Shown: positions 12,309 to 19,663 of the stretch, in pieces
Layout of the letters: every line of letters begins with the position of its first letter
Position numbering within the stretch: position 1 is the first letter of the stretch
From: a virus
IMG/VR virus record: IMGVR_UViG_3300043544_000335
Coordinates: 1-25,050 of that record
Reading direction: 5' to 3' (one strand)
DNA: 25,050 nucleotides
The notes under the pieces: model-generated
Database searches by the model: none
What the model was told of the DNA's origin: nothing
Seen by the model: only the letters and a program-made list of their open reading frames with translations
Translations under genes and position numbers: made by a program

Positions 12309-13845
12309 GTTTGTGGACAGCCCCTACTATTTGGGCATCGGGAAGGACGTTTGGAAAAAGATTAAGGAGGAGGGCGAGAGACTGTGGAAGGGAATTTTGG
12401 AGGGAAAATACCGGGAGGCCATATGCCTGTGGGGCATAGGCAGCGGAAAGTCGTTTTTGGCCGAGGTTATAACCTGCCTTTTTGTGCATTACCTGCTGTG
12501 TCTTGAGAGGCCGCACGAGTATTACGGCCTCACGGACGACAAGCCGATTGCAGTGGTGAACATGGGTGTCAACGCCCTGCAGGCCAAGAACGTCATCTTT
12601 GCGGGCATCAGGAGGATGATCGAGAATTCGCCGTTTTTCCAGGAGTACCAGCCGGAGATTCTGCAGACAGAGATAAGGTTTCCCCGAAAAAACGTCACGC
12701 TCTATTGCGGAAACAGCCAGGAGACGATGCCGATCGGAATGAACGTCATCTGCGGCGTCTTAGACGAGGCGGCGTGGTTTCTGGACAACGAGGAGAAGTC
12801 CGTGGCGGAGAACATCTACACCACAATGAAAAACAGGATAATCTCGCGCTTCGGCGATAGGGGGTTTATATTCGTGATCTCGGCGCCGAGGTATGTGGAC
12901 GATTTCATTACCCGCCTTTATAATAAGATGAAGGACAAGGAATATGTCTACGCGACGTCATACAAGACCTGGGAAGTCAAAGATAGGGACAAGATGAAGA
13001 AGGAGGAGTTCGTTTTTAACGCGGGAAACGAGACCTGGAGGGTGCCGATGGACTTTTATGAGGTCGCCATGACAAACCCGGAAAGGTTCATGAGGGATTT
13101 TGGAGCCAAGCCGAGCCTGGCGCTGGAGGCGTTTGACAGGGATCCCGAGATAGTTGAGCGGGCGTGCAATTACCGGAGGAAGAGCCCGGTGGACGAACTT
13201 GGGAGGTTCAAGGACTGGTTCAAGGCGCCGGATTCCGAGCCCCGCTACATACACATTGACCTAGGGCTCAGGAAGGATGCCTGCGGGCTTGCAATGGGAA
13301 AGCTCGGCGGGTTTGACGAACAGGGCGGCGTCAGGAAGCCCAAGGTTTACATTGATCTGATGATGCAGATAAAACCCGGGATGCAGAAAGAGATAATCTT
13401 CGAGGACGTAAGGAGGATAGTCTACAGCCTGCGCGACAGGGGATTTAACATTAAGCTTGTGACCTTCGATGGCTTTCAAAGCGCCGATAGCATTCAAATC
13501 TTAAGGAGCAACGGGATCAACGCCGACGTGCTGTCGGTCGACAAGGACACCAGGGCCTACGAGACCCTGAAGGAGCTGCTACACACTGGCAGGATTGATT
13601 TTTACTATTACGAGCCATTTGTTAAGGAATACAAACGCCTAGAGTTGGTTAAGGGAAAGAAAGTTGACCATCCGCCCGGGGGAAGCAAGGACGTCACGGA
13701 CGCCGTGGCGGGAGTGTGTTACAATGTGTGTAGCCAAAAAACGAGCGGGTTTTTGGAATATATCAAAAGCGAAACCAGGGAGGAGAGCCCCCAGGACCAG
13801 GTGCAAAAGTGGTATGATTTTTATCGCAGATACGGGAGATTTTAA
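12181..13845 (+). CDS. terL: Terminase large subunit
   Basis: 554 residues. The packaging ATPase is seen in Walker A GIGSGKS (85-91), Walker B with VICGVLDEAAW (D195, E196) and the coupling motif SAP at 234-236. The C-terminal RNase H-like nuclease shows the three acidic residues: D360 in YIHIDLGL, D430 in VTFDGF and D504 or D507 in KDVTDAVAG. It drives DNA into the prohead and cuts concatemers. Start: ATG 12181 retains KNPHFERMP, common in the family N-terminus, but overlaps the preceding gene by 128 bases; ATG 12286 is a shorter alternative. Confidence 0.93.
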   Translation: MRRAETKSLRYSRERLAEADPREVLFLIKNPHFERMPCQSFLEFVDSPYYLGIGKDVWKKIKEEGERLWKGILEGKYREAICLWGIGSGKSFLAEVITCLFVHYLLCLERPHEYYGLTDDKPIAVVNMGVNALQAKNVIFAGIRRMIENSPFFQEYQPEILQTEIRFPRKNVTLYCGNSQETMPIGMNVICGVLDEAAWFLDNEEKSVAENIYTTMKNRIISRFGDRGFIFVISAPRYVDDFITRLYNKMKDKEYVYATSYKTWEVKDRDKMKKEEFVFNAGNETWRVPMDFYEVAMTNPERFMRDFGAKPSLALEAFDRDPEIVERACNYRRKSPVDELGRFKDWFKAPDSEPRYIHIDLGLRKDACGLAMGKLGGFDEQGGVRKPKVYIDLMMQIKPGMQKEIIFEDVRRIVYSLRDRGFNIKLVTFDGFQSADSIQILRSNGINADVLSVDKDTRAYETLKELLHTGRIDFYYYEPFVKEYKRLELVKGKKVDHPPGGSKDVTDAVAGVCYNVCSQKTSGFLEYIKSETREESPQDQVQKWYDFYRRYGRF

Positions 13846-13875
13846 TTCAAAGGTCGTCAAGTTAAGTAGACATCT

Positions 13876-14139
13876 ATGTTCGCAGAAGTAGTCGATTGGC
13901 TCATTTTAAGAATCCTTTGTGCGATGCTTTGTTACCAAATGGCGGAAAAGAAGGGGAAGGACGTGAATTTGGCCACTCTGGTCGGGCTCGCATTTGGAAT
14001 TTTGGGAGTGGCGTATTACACGATCGCAAAGAGCAGCAGAAAGAGCTGTTCCTTTTGCGGAGGAGCGATGAATCGGGACGCAAAAATTTGCCCACATTGC
14101 GGGAGAGAACCAGATTTGCTTGCCAAGATAGAAGAATAA
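13876..14139 (+). CDS. Membrane protein with C-terminal zinc ribbon
   Basis: 87 residues: two hydrophobic helices, about 6-22 and 32-51 (LATLVGLAFGILGVAYYTIA), then a zinc ribbon with CxxC pairs at C58/C61 and C72/C75 (CSFCGG, CPHCGRE). The layout is common in small bacterial membrane proteins of unknown role. AAAGGTC (13849-13855) is 20 nt upstream. Location after the terminase is unusual for a membrane protein; function unknown. Confidence 0.6.
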   Translation: MFAEVVDWLILRILCAMLCYQMAEKKGKDVNLATLVGLAFGILGVAYYTIAKSSRKSCSFCGGAMNRDAKICPHCGREPDLLAKIEE

Positions 14140-14166
14140 GGACGTGGCGAGGAGCCAGAAATTATT

Positions 14167-14301
14167 ATGGTTGAGACACAAGTTATCATCGCATCGGGGA
14201 CCGGACCGGTGACCGTGGACACTTATGCCTGGAAACCACGGGAAAGGTCAATTTTCACTCCTCCGGAGGACGAGGACCTAATAATTAACGATGATGAATG
14301 A
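14167..14301 (+). CDS. Small hypothetical protein between terminase and methyltransferase
   Basis: 44 residues, beta-rich start (MVETQVIIASGTGPVTVDTY) and acidic end. Family not recognised. The coding frame continues to a TGA that overlaps the ATGs of the next gene, a typical coupled arrangement. Its short length means modest confidence. An AAAGGTC at 14243 lies inside it, 41 nt before the next start. Confidence 0.4.
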   Translation: MVETQVIIASGTGPVTVDTYAWKPRERSIFTPPEDEDLIINDDE

Positions 14302-14932
14302 CGACACGGAGAGGGAGTTTGGGGAAATTTTTGAGGAGTATGACGAAGTATACTTTGAGGGCAAGGGAGCAAAGGCATACCACAGCTATGAGGAAGCGAG
14401 GGGGATTGTGCGGGAGCTGTTTGCGATCATTCTGAAAATGTTTAGAGGTGAAATCAAAACAGCGCTTGATATAGGGTGCGCCTACGGGTTTTCCGTGGAA
14501 TACCTCCTGCAAAACGGGGTGGACGCATACGGATGCGAGCCCTCCGCCTATGCGCTGGCCCGGGCTAAAAGATACTGGTGGGGCGAAAGGATTTTCAAGA
14601 GCTACTTGCCAAAATTGACGGGCGTCGATAGGAGGTTTGACTTGGTAACAGCGATGGAGCTTCTGGAACACATACCGGAAAAATACGCCAAGGACTCAAT
14701 CAAGAGAATTTTCGAGGTATGCGACAAATACGCCGTTATGGTGATAGCGTTCACTAAGCACTTTGGCCACATTAACTTAAAGCCGAGAGAGTGGTGGGAG
14801 GCCCTCTTCCGAGAACTAGGCTTCGCCGAGTTCGAGAGAAAGGACATAGAGAGAGAGTTCTCGAATCACCCCACTTCCAAAAGAATGCTTTGGTCGGGCA
14901 GGTTTTTTGTATTCGATTTAAGGAAAAGATGA
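14291..14932 (+). CDS. Class I SAM-dependent methyltransferase
   Basis: 213 residues (ATG 14294 is an equal alternative). SAM motif I is ALDIGCAYG (58-66), the acidic residue after strand 2 is E83 in YGCEPSAYA, and FDLVTAMELLEHIPE (116-130) is motif post-I/II. This is the UbiE/Methyltransf_11-like type, which acts on small molecules, sugars or lipids more often than DNA. The overlap with the next gene, a glycosyltransferase (ATGA), suggests they act together, for instance in decorating virion proteins, host sugars or DNA bases. Confidence 0.8.
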   Translation: MMNDDTEREFGEIFEEYDEVYFEGKGAKAYHSYEEARGIVRELFAIILKMFRGEIKTALDIGCAYGFSVEYLLQNGVDAYGCEPSAYALARAKRYWWGERIFKSYLPKLTGVDRRFDLVTAMELLEHIPEKYAKDSIKRIFEVCDKYAVMVIAFTKHFGHINLKPREWWEALFRELGFAEFERKDIEREFSNHPTSKRMLWSGRFFVFDLRKR

Positions 14933-16410
14933 ATATGTCAGGCAACTTGCCCGATAATTCCAATGCCCAAAACAAAAAGATCCGAGTTTTGGTTTGGGCG
15001 GACAGCCCGACGGTGGCTACCGGCTTTGCGCAGGTGTCCAGAAATATTGCAAGAGTCCTACACGAGACCGGGAAATACGACTTTGACTGGGTGGCGGTGA
15101 ATTTTGACGGGAGCTACTACGACAGGGAGAAGTTTCCGTACAAACTCTATCCCGCCCTCAACGCCCTCAAAATAGGCCCGGGCTACAGGGATTTATATGG
15201 GAGGCAGCAGTTTTTAGACATGCTCCAATCTGGGAAATACGACCTTGTCTTTGTGCTGGGAGACACTTTCATTGTGGCCACCATTGGACCGGAGATAGAA
15301 AAAATCAGAAGCGCCCTGCCACCCGAGAAAAAGTTCAGGTGGATTTTTTATTTCCCGATAGATGCGACGCCCTCAAAGCGGTGGATTGAGGAGTCCGTAT
15401 TGCTCGCCGATTATCCGGTGGCGTACACGGAATATGGATACAGAGAATGCCTGAGAGCATTTCAGGGATTGGACCCGGAAGACCAGAAAAAATATGACCT
15501 GCTCAAAAGCAAAATGACAATCATCTACCACGGAGTTAACCTACAAGAGTTTTGTCCTCTGAGCTGGAGCGAAGAGGAGAGGATACAGAAGAGGAAATTC
15601 TACTTTGGAGAAAAGCACTATAGAAAGTTCATCTTTATGAACCTTAACAGGAACCAGCCTAGAAAGGACATGTTCAGGAGCATGTTGGCCTGTAAAATGC
15701 TTCTCGAAAGGAGGCGCCGAAAGGGCAAGAACGACGCCCATTTTTATTTTCACTGCGCATATGACGACCCGGCGGGGATTAACCTTCTGGAGGTTTCCAA
15801 GCAGCTGGGGCTCAGGCCCGGAATTGATTGGAGCTTCCCAAACCCCAAAATGTTCACCGTGACTTACGGGTTTGAGATAAAGACGCTCAACGAGATATAC
15901 AATTGCGTCGACTGCGTCTTCTCCACGACGCTCGGGGAGGGCTTCGGGCTTTCAATTCCCGAGGCGATGGCGACGAAAAGACCAGTGATAGTGCCGAACA
16001 ACACGTCTATGCCGGAAATCACGGGGCACGGGGAAAGGGGCATCCTGGTTAAAAGTGGGGCCTCGCCGAACGATTACGTGGTTTTGCCAAACGACAACAA
16101 TAGGATTAGGCCCCTTATTGACGTAAATGATTTGGTTGACAAAATGGAGTGGGTTATGGAACACCCAAAGGAAGTTGCGCAGATGGTCGAAAGAGCGTAT
16201 GATTGGATCGGAACATTGGATTGGTCCGGGACGCGAGTGGGTATGCAATGGAGGAAATTGTTCGAAAGGGCGTATGAGGACGTTTTACGAATGAGAGAAA
16301 TGGCAAAGCTGGAATCTCAAGTCGACCTCAGGAAGCTCAAAAGAAACGACATTTGCCCGATATGCAAGGTCAAGGTTAAAAAATGCGCGCATAAAGATTG
16401 GGCGAGATGA
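14929..16410 (+). CDS. GT4-like glycosyltransferase with zinc-binding tail
   Basis: 493 residues starting at ATG 14929, overlapping the methyltransferase stop; the frame is open upstream, but that part shadows the methyltransferase. N-terminal Rossmann start IRVLVWADSPTVATGFAQVS (18-37); C-terminal nucleotide-sugar motif GEGFGLSIPEAMA (about 333-345), with IVPNNTSMPE after it. These define a GT-B retaining glycosyltransferase. The last 20 residues contain CPICKVKVKKCAH, a likely zinc-binding tail unusual for the family. Acceptor unknown: virion protein, cell-wall polymer or modified base. Confidence 0.85.
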   Translation: MNMSGNLPDNSNAQNKKIRVLVWADSPTVATGFAQVSRNIARVLHETGKYDFDWVAVNFDGSYYDREKFPYKLYPALNALKIGPGYRDLYGRQQFLDMLQSGKYDLVFVLGDTFIVATIGPEIEKIRSALPPEKKFRWIFYFPIDATPSKRWIEESVLLADYPVAYTEYGYRECLRAFQGLDPEDQKKYDLLKSKMTIIYHGVNLQEFCPLSWSEEERIQKRKFYFGEKHYRKFIFMNLNRNQPRKDMFRSMLACKMLLERRRRKGKNDAHFYFHCAYDDPAGINLLEVSKQLGLRPGIDWSFPNPKMFTVTYGFEIKTLNEIYNCVDCVFSTTLGEGFGLSIPEAMATKRPVIVPNNTSMPEITGHGERGILVKSGASPNDYVVLPNDNNRIRPLIDVNDLVDKMEWVMEHPKEVAQMVERAYDWIGTLDWSGTRVGMQWRKLFERAYEDVLRMREMAKLESQVDLRKLKRNDICPICKVKVKKCAHKDWAR

Positions 16411-16514
16411 ACAGCGATTTCAAAAATAAAATAATTTGCGGCGATGCGAACGATTAAAAGGTATTCCAGGCCCACTGTTATGATTTGCGAAACTTTAAAG
16501 AAGAGTTGAAATAA
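16407..16514 (+). pseudogene. Possible remnant of a DNA methylase gene
   Basis: ATG 16407 overlaps the glycosyltransferase stop and opens MNSDFKNKIICGDAND before TAA (16455-16457). KIICGDA is the usual start of small DNA N4/N6 methylases. In the same frame after the stop comes KVFQAHCYDLRNFKEELK and a second TAA. This looks like a gene reduced to its ends, or a chance short frame. Confidence 0.35.
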
Positions 16515-16530
16515 AAAAAGCGAATCCAAC

Positions 16531-16767
16531 ATGGCTTCACGAAGGAAAAAATGTCCAATATGCGGGAAGCCCTGGGCCTTCAGGCTTAAGGTCGTTTATG
16601 ACCTAGATGGCAAGCCGTTGTATTGCAAGCATGACGAGGACGCAGGCGACCTGCTGCGATTCGACTTGACCGACCAGAGGATCATCAAACATTTGAAAAG
16701 GGGCGAGGTTTTGGTAAAGGGGAGCGACGGCATCAGTCGCATCTGCAAAATCGTCAAAAAGAAATGA
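16531..16767 (+). CDS. Small zinc-finger protein
   Basis: 78 residues. KCPICGKPW (C8, C11) and YCKHDED (C32, H34) form a likely Zn site; the rest is basic (IKHLKRGEVLVKG, CKIVKKK). Family not recognised. It overlaps the next zinc-ribbon gene by 4 bases (ATGA). Nucleic-acid binding is likely. No AAAGGTC lies at the usual distance. Confidence 0.55.
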   Translation: MASRRKKCPICGKPWAFRLKVVYDLDGKPLYCKHDEDAGDLLRFDLTDQRIIKHLKRGEVLVKGSDGISRICKIVKKK

Positions 16768-16949
16768 GAGAAGTTACACCTCAATTAAAGCCAAAGGATT
16801 GGAGATGTCCCAATTGCGGAAGACTACTAGGGAAGTATTTAAACGAGGACTACATAGAGGTGAGGACTGAAAATCATCAGACGGTTTTTATAGAGAGGAA
16901 GCACGCCAAGGCGGTCTGCAAGTGTGGACATTTCATTAACGAGACTTGA
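16764..16949 (+). CDS. Com-like zinc-ribbon protein
   Basis: 61 residues with RCPNCGRLLGK (C15, C18) and CKCGHFIN (C52, C54), and IEVR between them. This is the layout of phage Mu Com and related zinc ribbons, which in Mu activate translation of a DNA-modification gene. Here a DNA-methylase remnant lies just upstream, an interesting parallel. The stop is followed immediately by promoter P5. Confidence 0.6.
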   Translation: MREVTPQLKPKDWRCPNCGRLLGKYLNEDYIEVRTENHQTVFIERKHAKAVCKCGHFINET

Positions 16950-16979
16950 CAAATTTAAAAAATGCGCTAAACTTATAAT
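16946..16979 (+). promoter_or_regulatory. Promoter P5, late/head genes
   Basis: TTGACA (16946-16951), a 16-base spacer and TAAACT (16968-16973). A perfect TATAAT also lies at 16974-16979, but too far from the -35. Transcripts would start near 16981, right at the structured leader. No AAAGGTC follows. Confidence 0.65.
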
Positions 16980-16981
16980 AA

Positions 16982-17089
16982 GCAGTGGTTAAAAGCTACC
17001 GCCCGGTAGCTTGACCGCGAGACGGCTTTAACCGCTGCAAATCGCTTCTCGAAAAGAGAGGTGGTTTGTAATGGTTAAAGCCGTTTTTT
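16982..17089 (+). ncRNA. Attenuator-like structured leader, or small RNA, before the portal gene
   Basis: Arm A GCAGTGGTTAAA (16982-16993) pairs with arm B (TTTAACCGCTGC, 17027-17038) around hairpin AGCTACC-GCCC-GGTAGCT (16994-17011) and a CCG/CGG hairpin. But B (17022-17033) also pairs perfectly with arm C, GGTTAAAGCCGT (17073-17084), followed by T6: an intrinsic terminator. A:B and B:C exclude each other. A third hairpin (17045-17061) covers a Shine-Dalgarno sequence. This is the design of a riboswitch or leader attenuator. Confidence 0.7.
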
Positions 17090-17121
17090 ATTATGCCCTC
17101 ATTGCGGGAAATTTTCTATAA
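17071..17121 (+). CDS. Possible leader peptide overlapping the portal start
   Basis: A 16-codon frame (MVKAVFYYALIAGNFL) with a good ribosome site GAGGTGG (17058-17064) 6 nt upstream. Its start codon lies next to arm C of the terminator, so ribosome binding would block termination. It overlaps the portal gene in another frame. Confidence 0.35.
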   Translation: MVKAVFYYALIAGNFL

Positions 17122-18814
17122 AAAATTCATCGAGCCGGCTCTTAAGCCCCTGCAGGAGAAAGTCAAACAGCAGGAGGAAATTATCAAGGTGCAACAAGAG
17201 ATGCTGGAGAAAAGAGATATGCCCCTGCATTATGCGACGCCGTTCAGAATGGTCGAGGGCACTGCCGGACAGGACATCTACAAGTGGAAAAAGATCGTAG
17301 ACTTCCGCACCCTTCGCGAGCTGTCCGAGAGGTATGACGTTGCGAGGGCTTGCATTAACAGAAGAAAGAGGCAAGTCGAGGGGGTTGATTGGTCCATTAC
17401 CCCCATAGATCCAAGAGCAAAAGCGGAAGAATACAGAAGCGACATAGAGAGGGTGAAAAAATTTTTCGATATGCCCGGCGGGAAGTTCTCCCGATTCAGG
17501 GAGTTCGTGGGCAGGCTGGTTGAGGACCTGCTTGTGCTGGACGCCGCCGTTGTCTGGAAGGATAAAACCATTGGCGGAGAGTTAATAAAGTTAGTAATAG
17601 TCGACCCCGAAACAATCCGCATAAGGGTGAACCTCGACGGGAGCATTCCAGAGCCCCCGGACGTGGCGTATGAGCAATGGGTGATGGGCGAGAAGAAGGG
17701 AGAGTTCACCACAGACGAGATGGTGTATTTGATGCTGAATCCGAGATCGAACACTCCCTACGGACTTGCGCCATTGGAAACCTTAATCCTTGGAGTGGAC
17801 GCCGCATTAAGGGCACAGCTGTATAACTTGAGCCTGCTTTCTGAGGGAAATATACCCGAGGGGTTTTTTACTTTACCGGAGTCTTGGACGCCAGACCAGA
17901 TTAGGGAATTTCAGGAATGGTTCGATGCCCTTGTCGCGGGCAGTCCCAGATTCCAGTCAAGGATTAAGTTTATGCCCGGCGGGAAGGGCGTCGGGTTCGT
18001 GCCCACCAAGAGGCCGGAGGACATGAGGTTTTTGGAGTATGAGAAGTGGCTTATGCTCAAGACCTGCGCCCTGTTCGACGTTCCGCCGGAGGAGATAGGG
18101 TTTACCGAGGAAATGTCCAGGGCCACGGCCCAGGTGCAGCAGGAAGTTGCGACGAAGGCGGGACTCGTGCCCATCCTTCAAACCCTCAAGGAGTTTTTCG
18201 ACGACATTATCCAAATAGATCTCGGATGTCCCCATTTGCAGTTCAGCTGGTATTCGCTCGACAAGAAGGACGAACTCAGGGATGCGCAGATCACAAGGAT
18301 GCTGATTCCCCTCGGCCTTGTCTCGGTCGACGAATGGAGGCAGGAGAACGGCCTCCCCCCGATCGGCCTTGACCATTTCATTATGACCGGCCAGGGGCCG
18401 GTGATGGTTAAAGACCTTATCAGGCCCTCGCAAAGGATGGAGGAGCAAAAGCCCAAAGAGCCCCAAGCCGAAAAGCCCCAGGAACAACAAAAAGAACCAC
18501 AAACCCAAGAGGAGGGAGTTGTCAAAGAATTGATCCAGTGGAAAACCAGGTGTTTGAACGCTATCAAAAAAGGCAAGAGAGCGGACAGGTTAAGGCCATT
18601 TCAATGCAGGTTTATTCCCGAGGATGTCCAAAAGCTTATCAGGGCGCAGCTGTTTTTCGCCAAAACCAAGGAAGAGATAAGGAAAATTTTTGACACCCAA
18701 ATTAAGGCGATGAGGCAGGAAATCATAATGCAAAGGGCGATGTCACTAAAGGAGGACATTAGCAAAGCAATTCAAGAGTATGCAGATATTGGAACTGGAG
18801 AAAAAATTGAATGA
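17093..18814 (+). CDS. Portal protein
   Basis: 573 residues. The N-terminus has a short coiled coil (LQEKVKQQEEIIKVQQEML). The body has typical portal features: DVARACINRRKRQVEGVDWS, DEMVYLMLNPRSNTPYGLAP, and MLKTCALFDVPPEEIGF, seen in HK97/SPP1-type portals. A Gln/Glu/Pro-rich linker (about 445-475) leads to a C-terminal module (RLRPFQCRFIPEDVQKLI). The dodecamer forms the DNA channel and docks the terminase. The start is right after the terminator U-run of the leader, with no Shine-Dalgarno of its own at normal distance, so initiation may depend on the leader. It overlaps the MuF gene by 35 bases. Confidence 0.88.
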   Translation: MPSLREIFYKKFIEPALKPLQEKVKQQEEIIKVQQEMLEKRDMPLHYATPFRMVEGTAGQDIYKWKKIVDFRTLRELSERYDVARACINRRKRQVEGVDWSITPIDPRAKAEEYRSDIERVKKFFDMPGGKFSRFREFVGRLVEDLLVLDAAVVWKDKTIGGELIKLVIVDPETIRIRVNLDGSIPEPPDVAYEQWVMGEKKGEFTTDEMVYLMLNPRSNTPYGLAPLETLILGVDAALRAQLYNLSLLSEGNIPEGFFTLPESWTPDQIREFQEWFDALVAGSPRFQSRIKFMPGGKGVGFVPTKRPEDMRFLEYEKWLMLKTCALFDVPPEEIGFTEEMSRATAQVQQEVATKAGLVPILQTLKEFFDDIIQIDLGCPHLQFSWYSLDKKDELRDAQITRMLIPLGLVSVDEWRQENGLPPIGLDHFIMTGQGPVMVKDLIRPSQRMEEQKPKEPQAEKPQEQQKEPQTQEEGVVKELIQWKTRCLNAIKKGKRADRLRPFQCRFIPEDVQKLIRAQLFFAKTKEEIRKIFDTQIKAMRQEIIMQRAMSLKEDISKAIQEYADIGTGEKIE

Positions 18815-19640
18815 CTTTTTGATCAAGACAATGAGAGTGAATCCCCTGCTTGGAAGCGTCGAGAGAAGCAGAAAATACAGGGAAGCCAGAAATGAAATCG
18901 AGCAGGCGCTACTGCGGCAGGCAATCCAGTTTCTGAGAAGCGAGGCCCTGAGGGAGATAGATCAAAAAGTAAGGGTTGGCGAGAATGTCATCTGGACGGA
19001 ACACCACGAAAAGCAAATAGGAGACATCATCAGGAGGCACTTTAAAAAGCTAAAAAACTTTGTCAACGTCACGCTTCTCCGAGAATTTTACCTGTGGCTG
19101 GCCAATTTGGGGGGGCAGAATTTCTTTAACAAGATCAGAATAAGAACCTTTAAGAAGGTAAACGTCATAGGTGTTAGGTTCGATTTGAAAAATCTCGCCA
19201 TGATAAGGGAGCTTATGAACGACGTCGATCTGTTAATCGACAGTCTGGACGAAACCACCGAACAATGGCTTATCGATCAGTTTATCAGGGGCAAGAAGGA
19301 GGGCCTGAGCAGCAGAGAGATTGCGGAGATTGTCAGGGAAAAGATTCCAGAGACCTACGCTTATAGGGCCGAAACAATAGTGGCCACCGAGAGCGCAGAG
19401 ATCACCAACAGGATAGAGTATGAGACGGCCCTCAGGAACGAGGCAACCTCCAAAAGATGGACTACCGCGGGGCTGAATATCTGCGAGACTTGTCGAGAGA
19501 ACGAAAGCGCCGGATGGATTGGGCTCAACTCCGACTTTCCAAGCGGACACTTCAGGCCCCCGGCACATCCAAATTGCAAATGCTTGCTTGAATATGAAAT
19601 CCCGCCATACGTTTCCGGATACGGATGGGCGGGAGAATAA
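18780..19640 (+). CDS. Minor head protein, MuF/SPP1 gp7 type
   Basis: 286 residues. The helical first two-thirds includes a REIAEIVREKIPETYAYR helix. The C-terminal MuF domain is recognised by ATSKRWTTAGLNICETCREN and FRPPAHPNCKCLLEY (C-x2-C, H-x2-CxC), a metal-binding pattern found in head-morphogenesis proteins. They bind the portal inside the prohead and can be ejected with the DNA. Position right after the portal, with a 35-base overlap, is the usual one. Confidence 0.85.
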   Translation: MQILELEKKLNDFLIKTMRVNPLLGSVERSRKYREARNEIEQALLRQAIQFLRSEALREIDQKVRVGENVIWTEHHEKQIGDIIRRHFKKLKNFVNVTLLREFYLWLANLGGQNFFNKIRIRTFKKVNVIGVRFDLKNLAMIRELMNDVDLLIDSLDETTEQWLIDQFIRGKKEGLSSREIAEIVREKIPETYAYRAETIVATESAEITNRIEYETALRNEATSKRWTTAGLNICETCRENESAGWIGLNSDFPSGHFRPPAHPNCKCLLEYEIPPYVSGYGWAGE

Positions 19641-19663
19641 AAGGTCATTTTACCTAAAAGATT

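Noticed and set aside
14791-14928. N-terminal extension of the glycosyltransferase frame
   Set aside because: It runs through the methyltransferase gene in another frame; the ATGA overlap at 14929 is the natural start.
16974-16979. Perfect TATAAT as the -10 box of P5
   Set aside because: It is 22 bases from the TTGACA; TAAACT at 16968 has the 16-base spacing also found in P1. A second start from it cannot be excluded.
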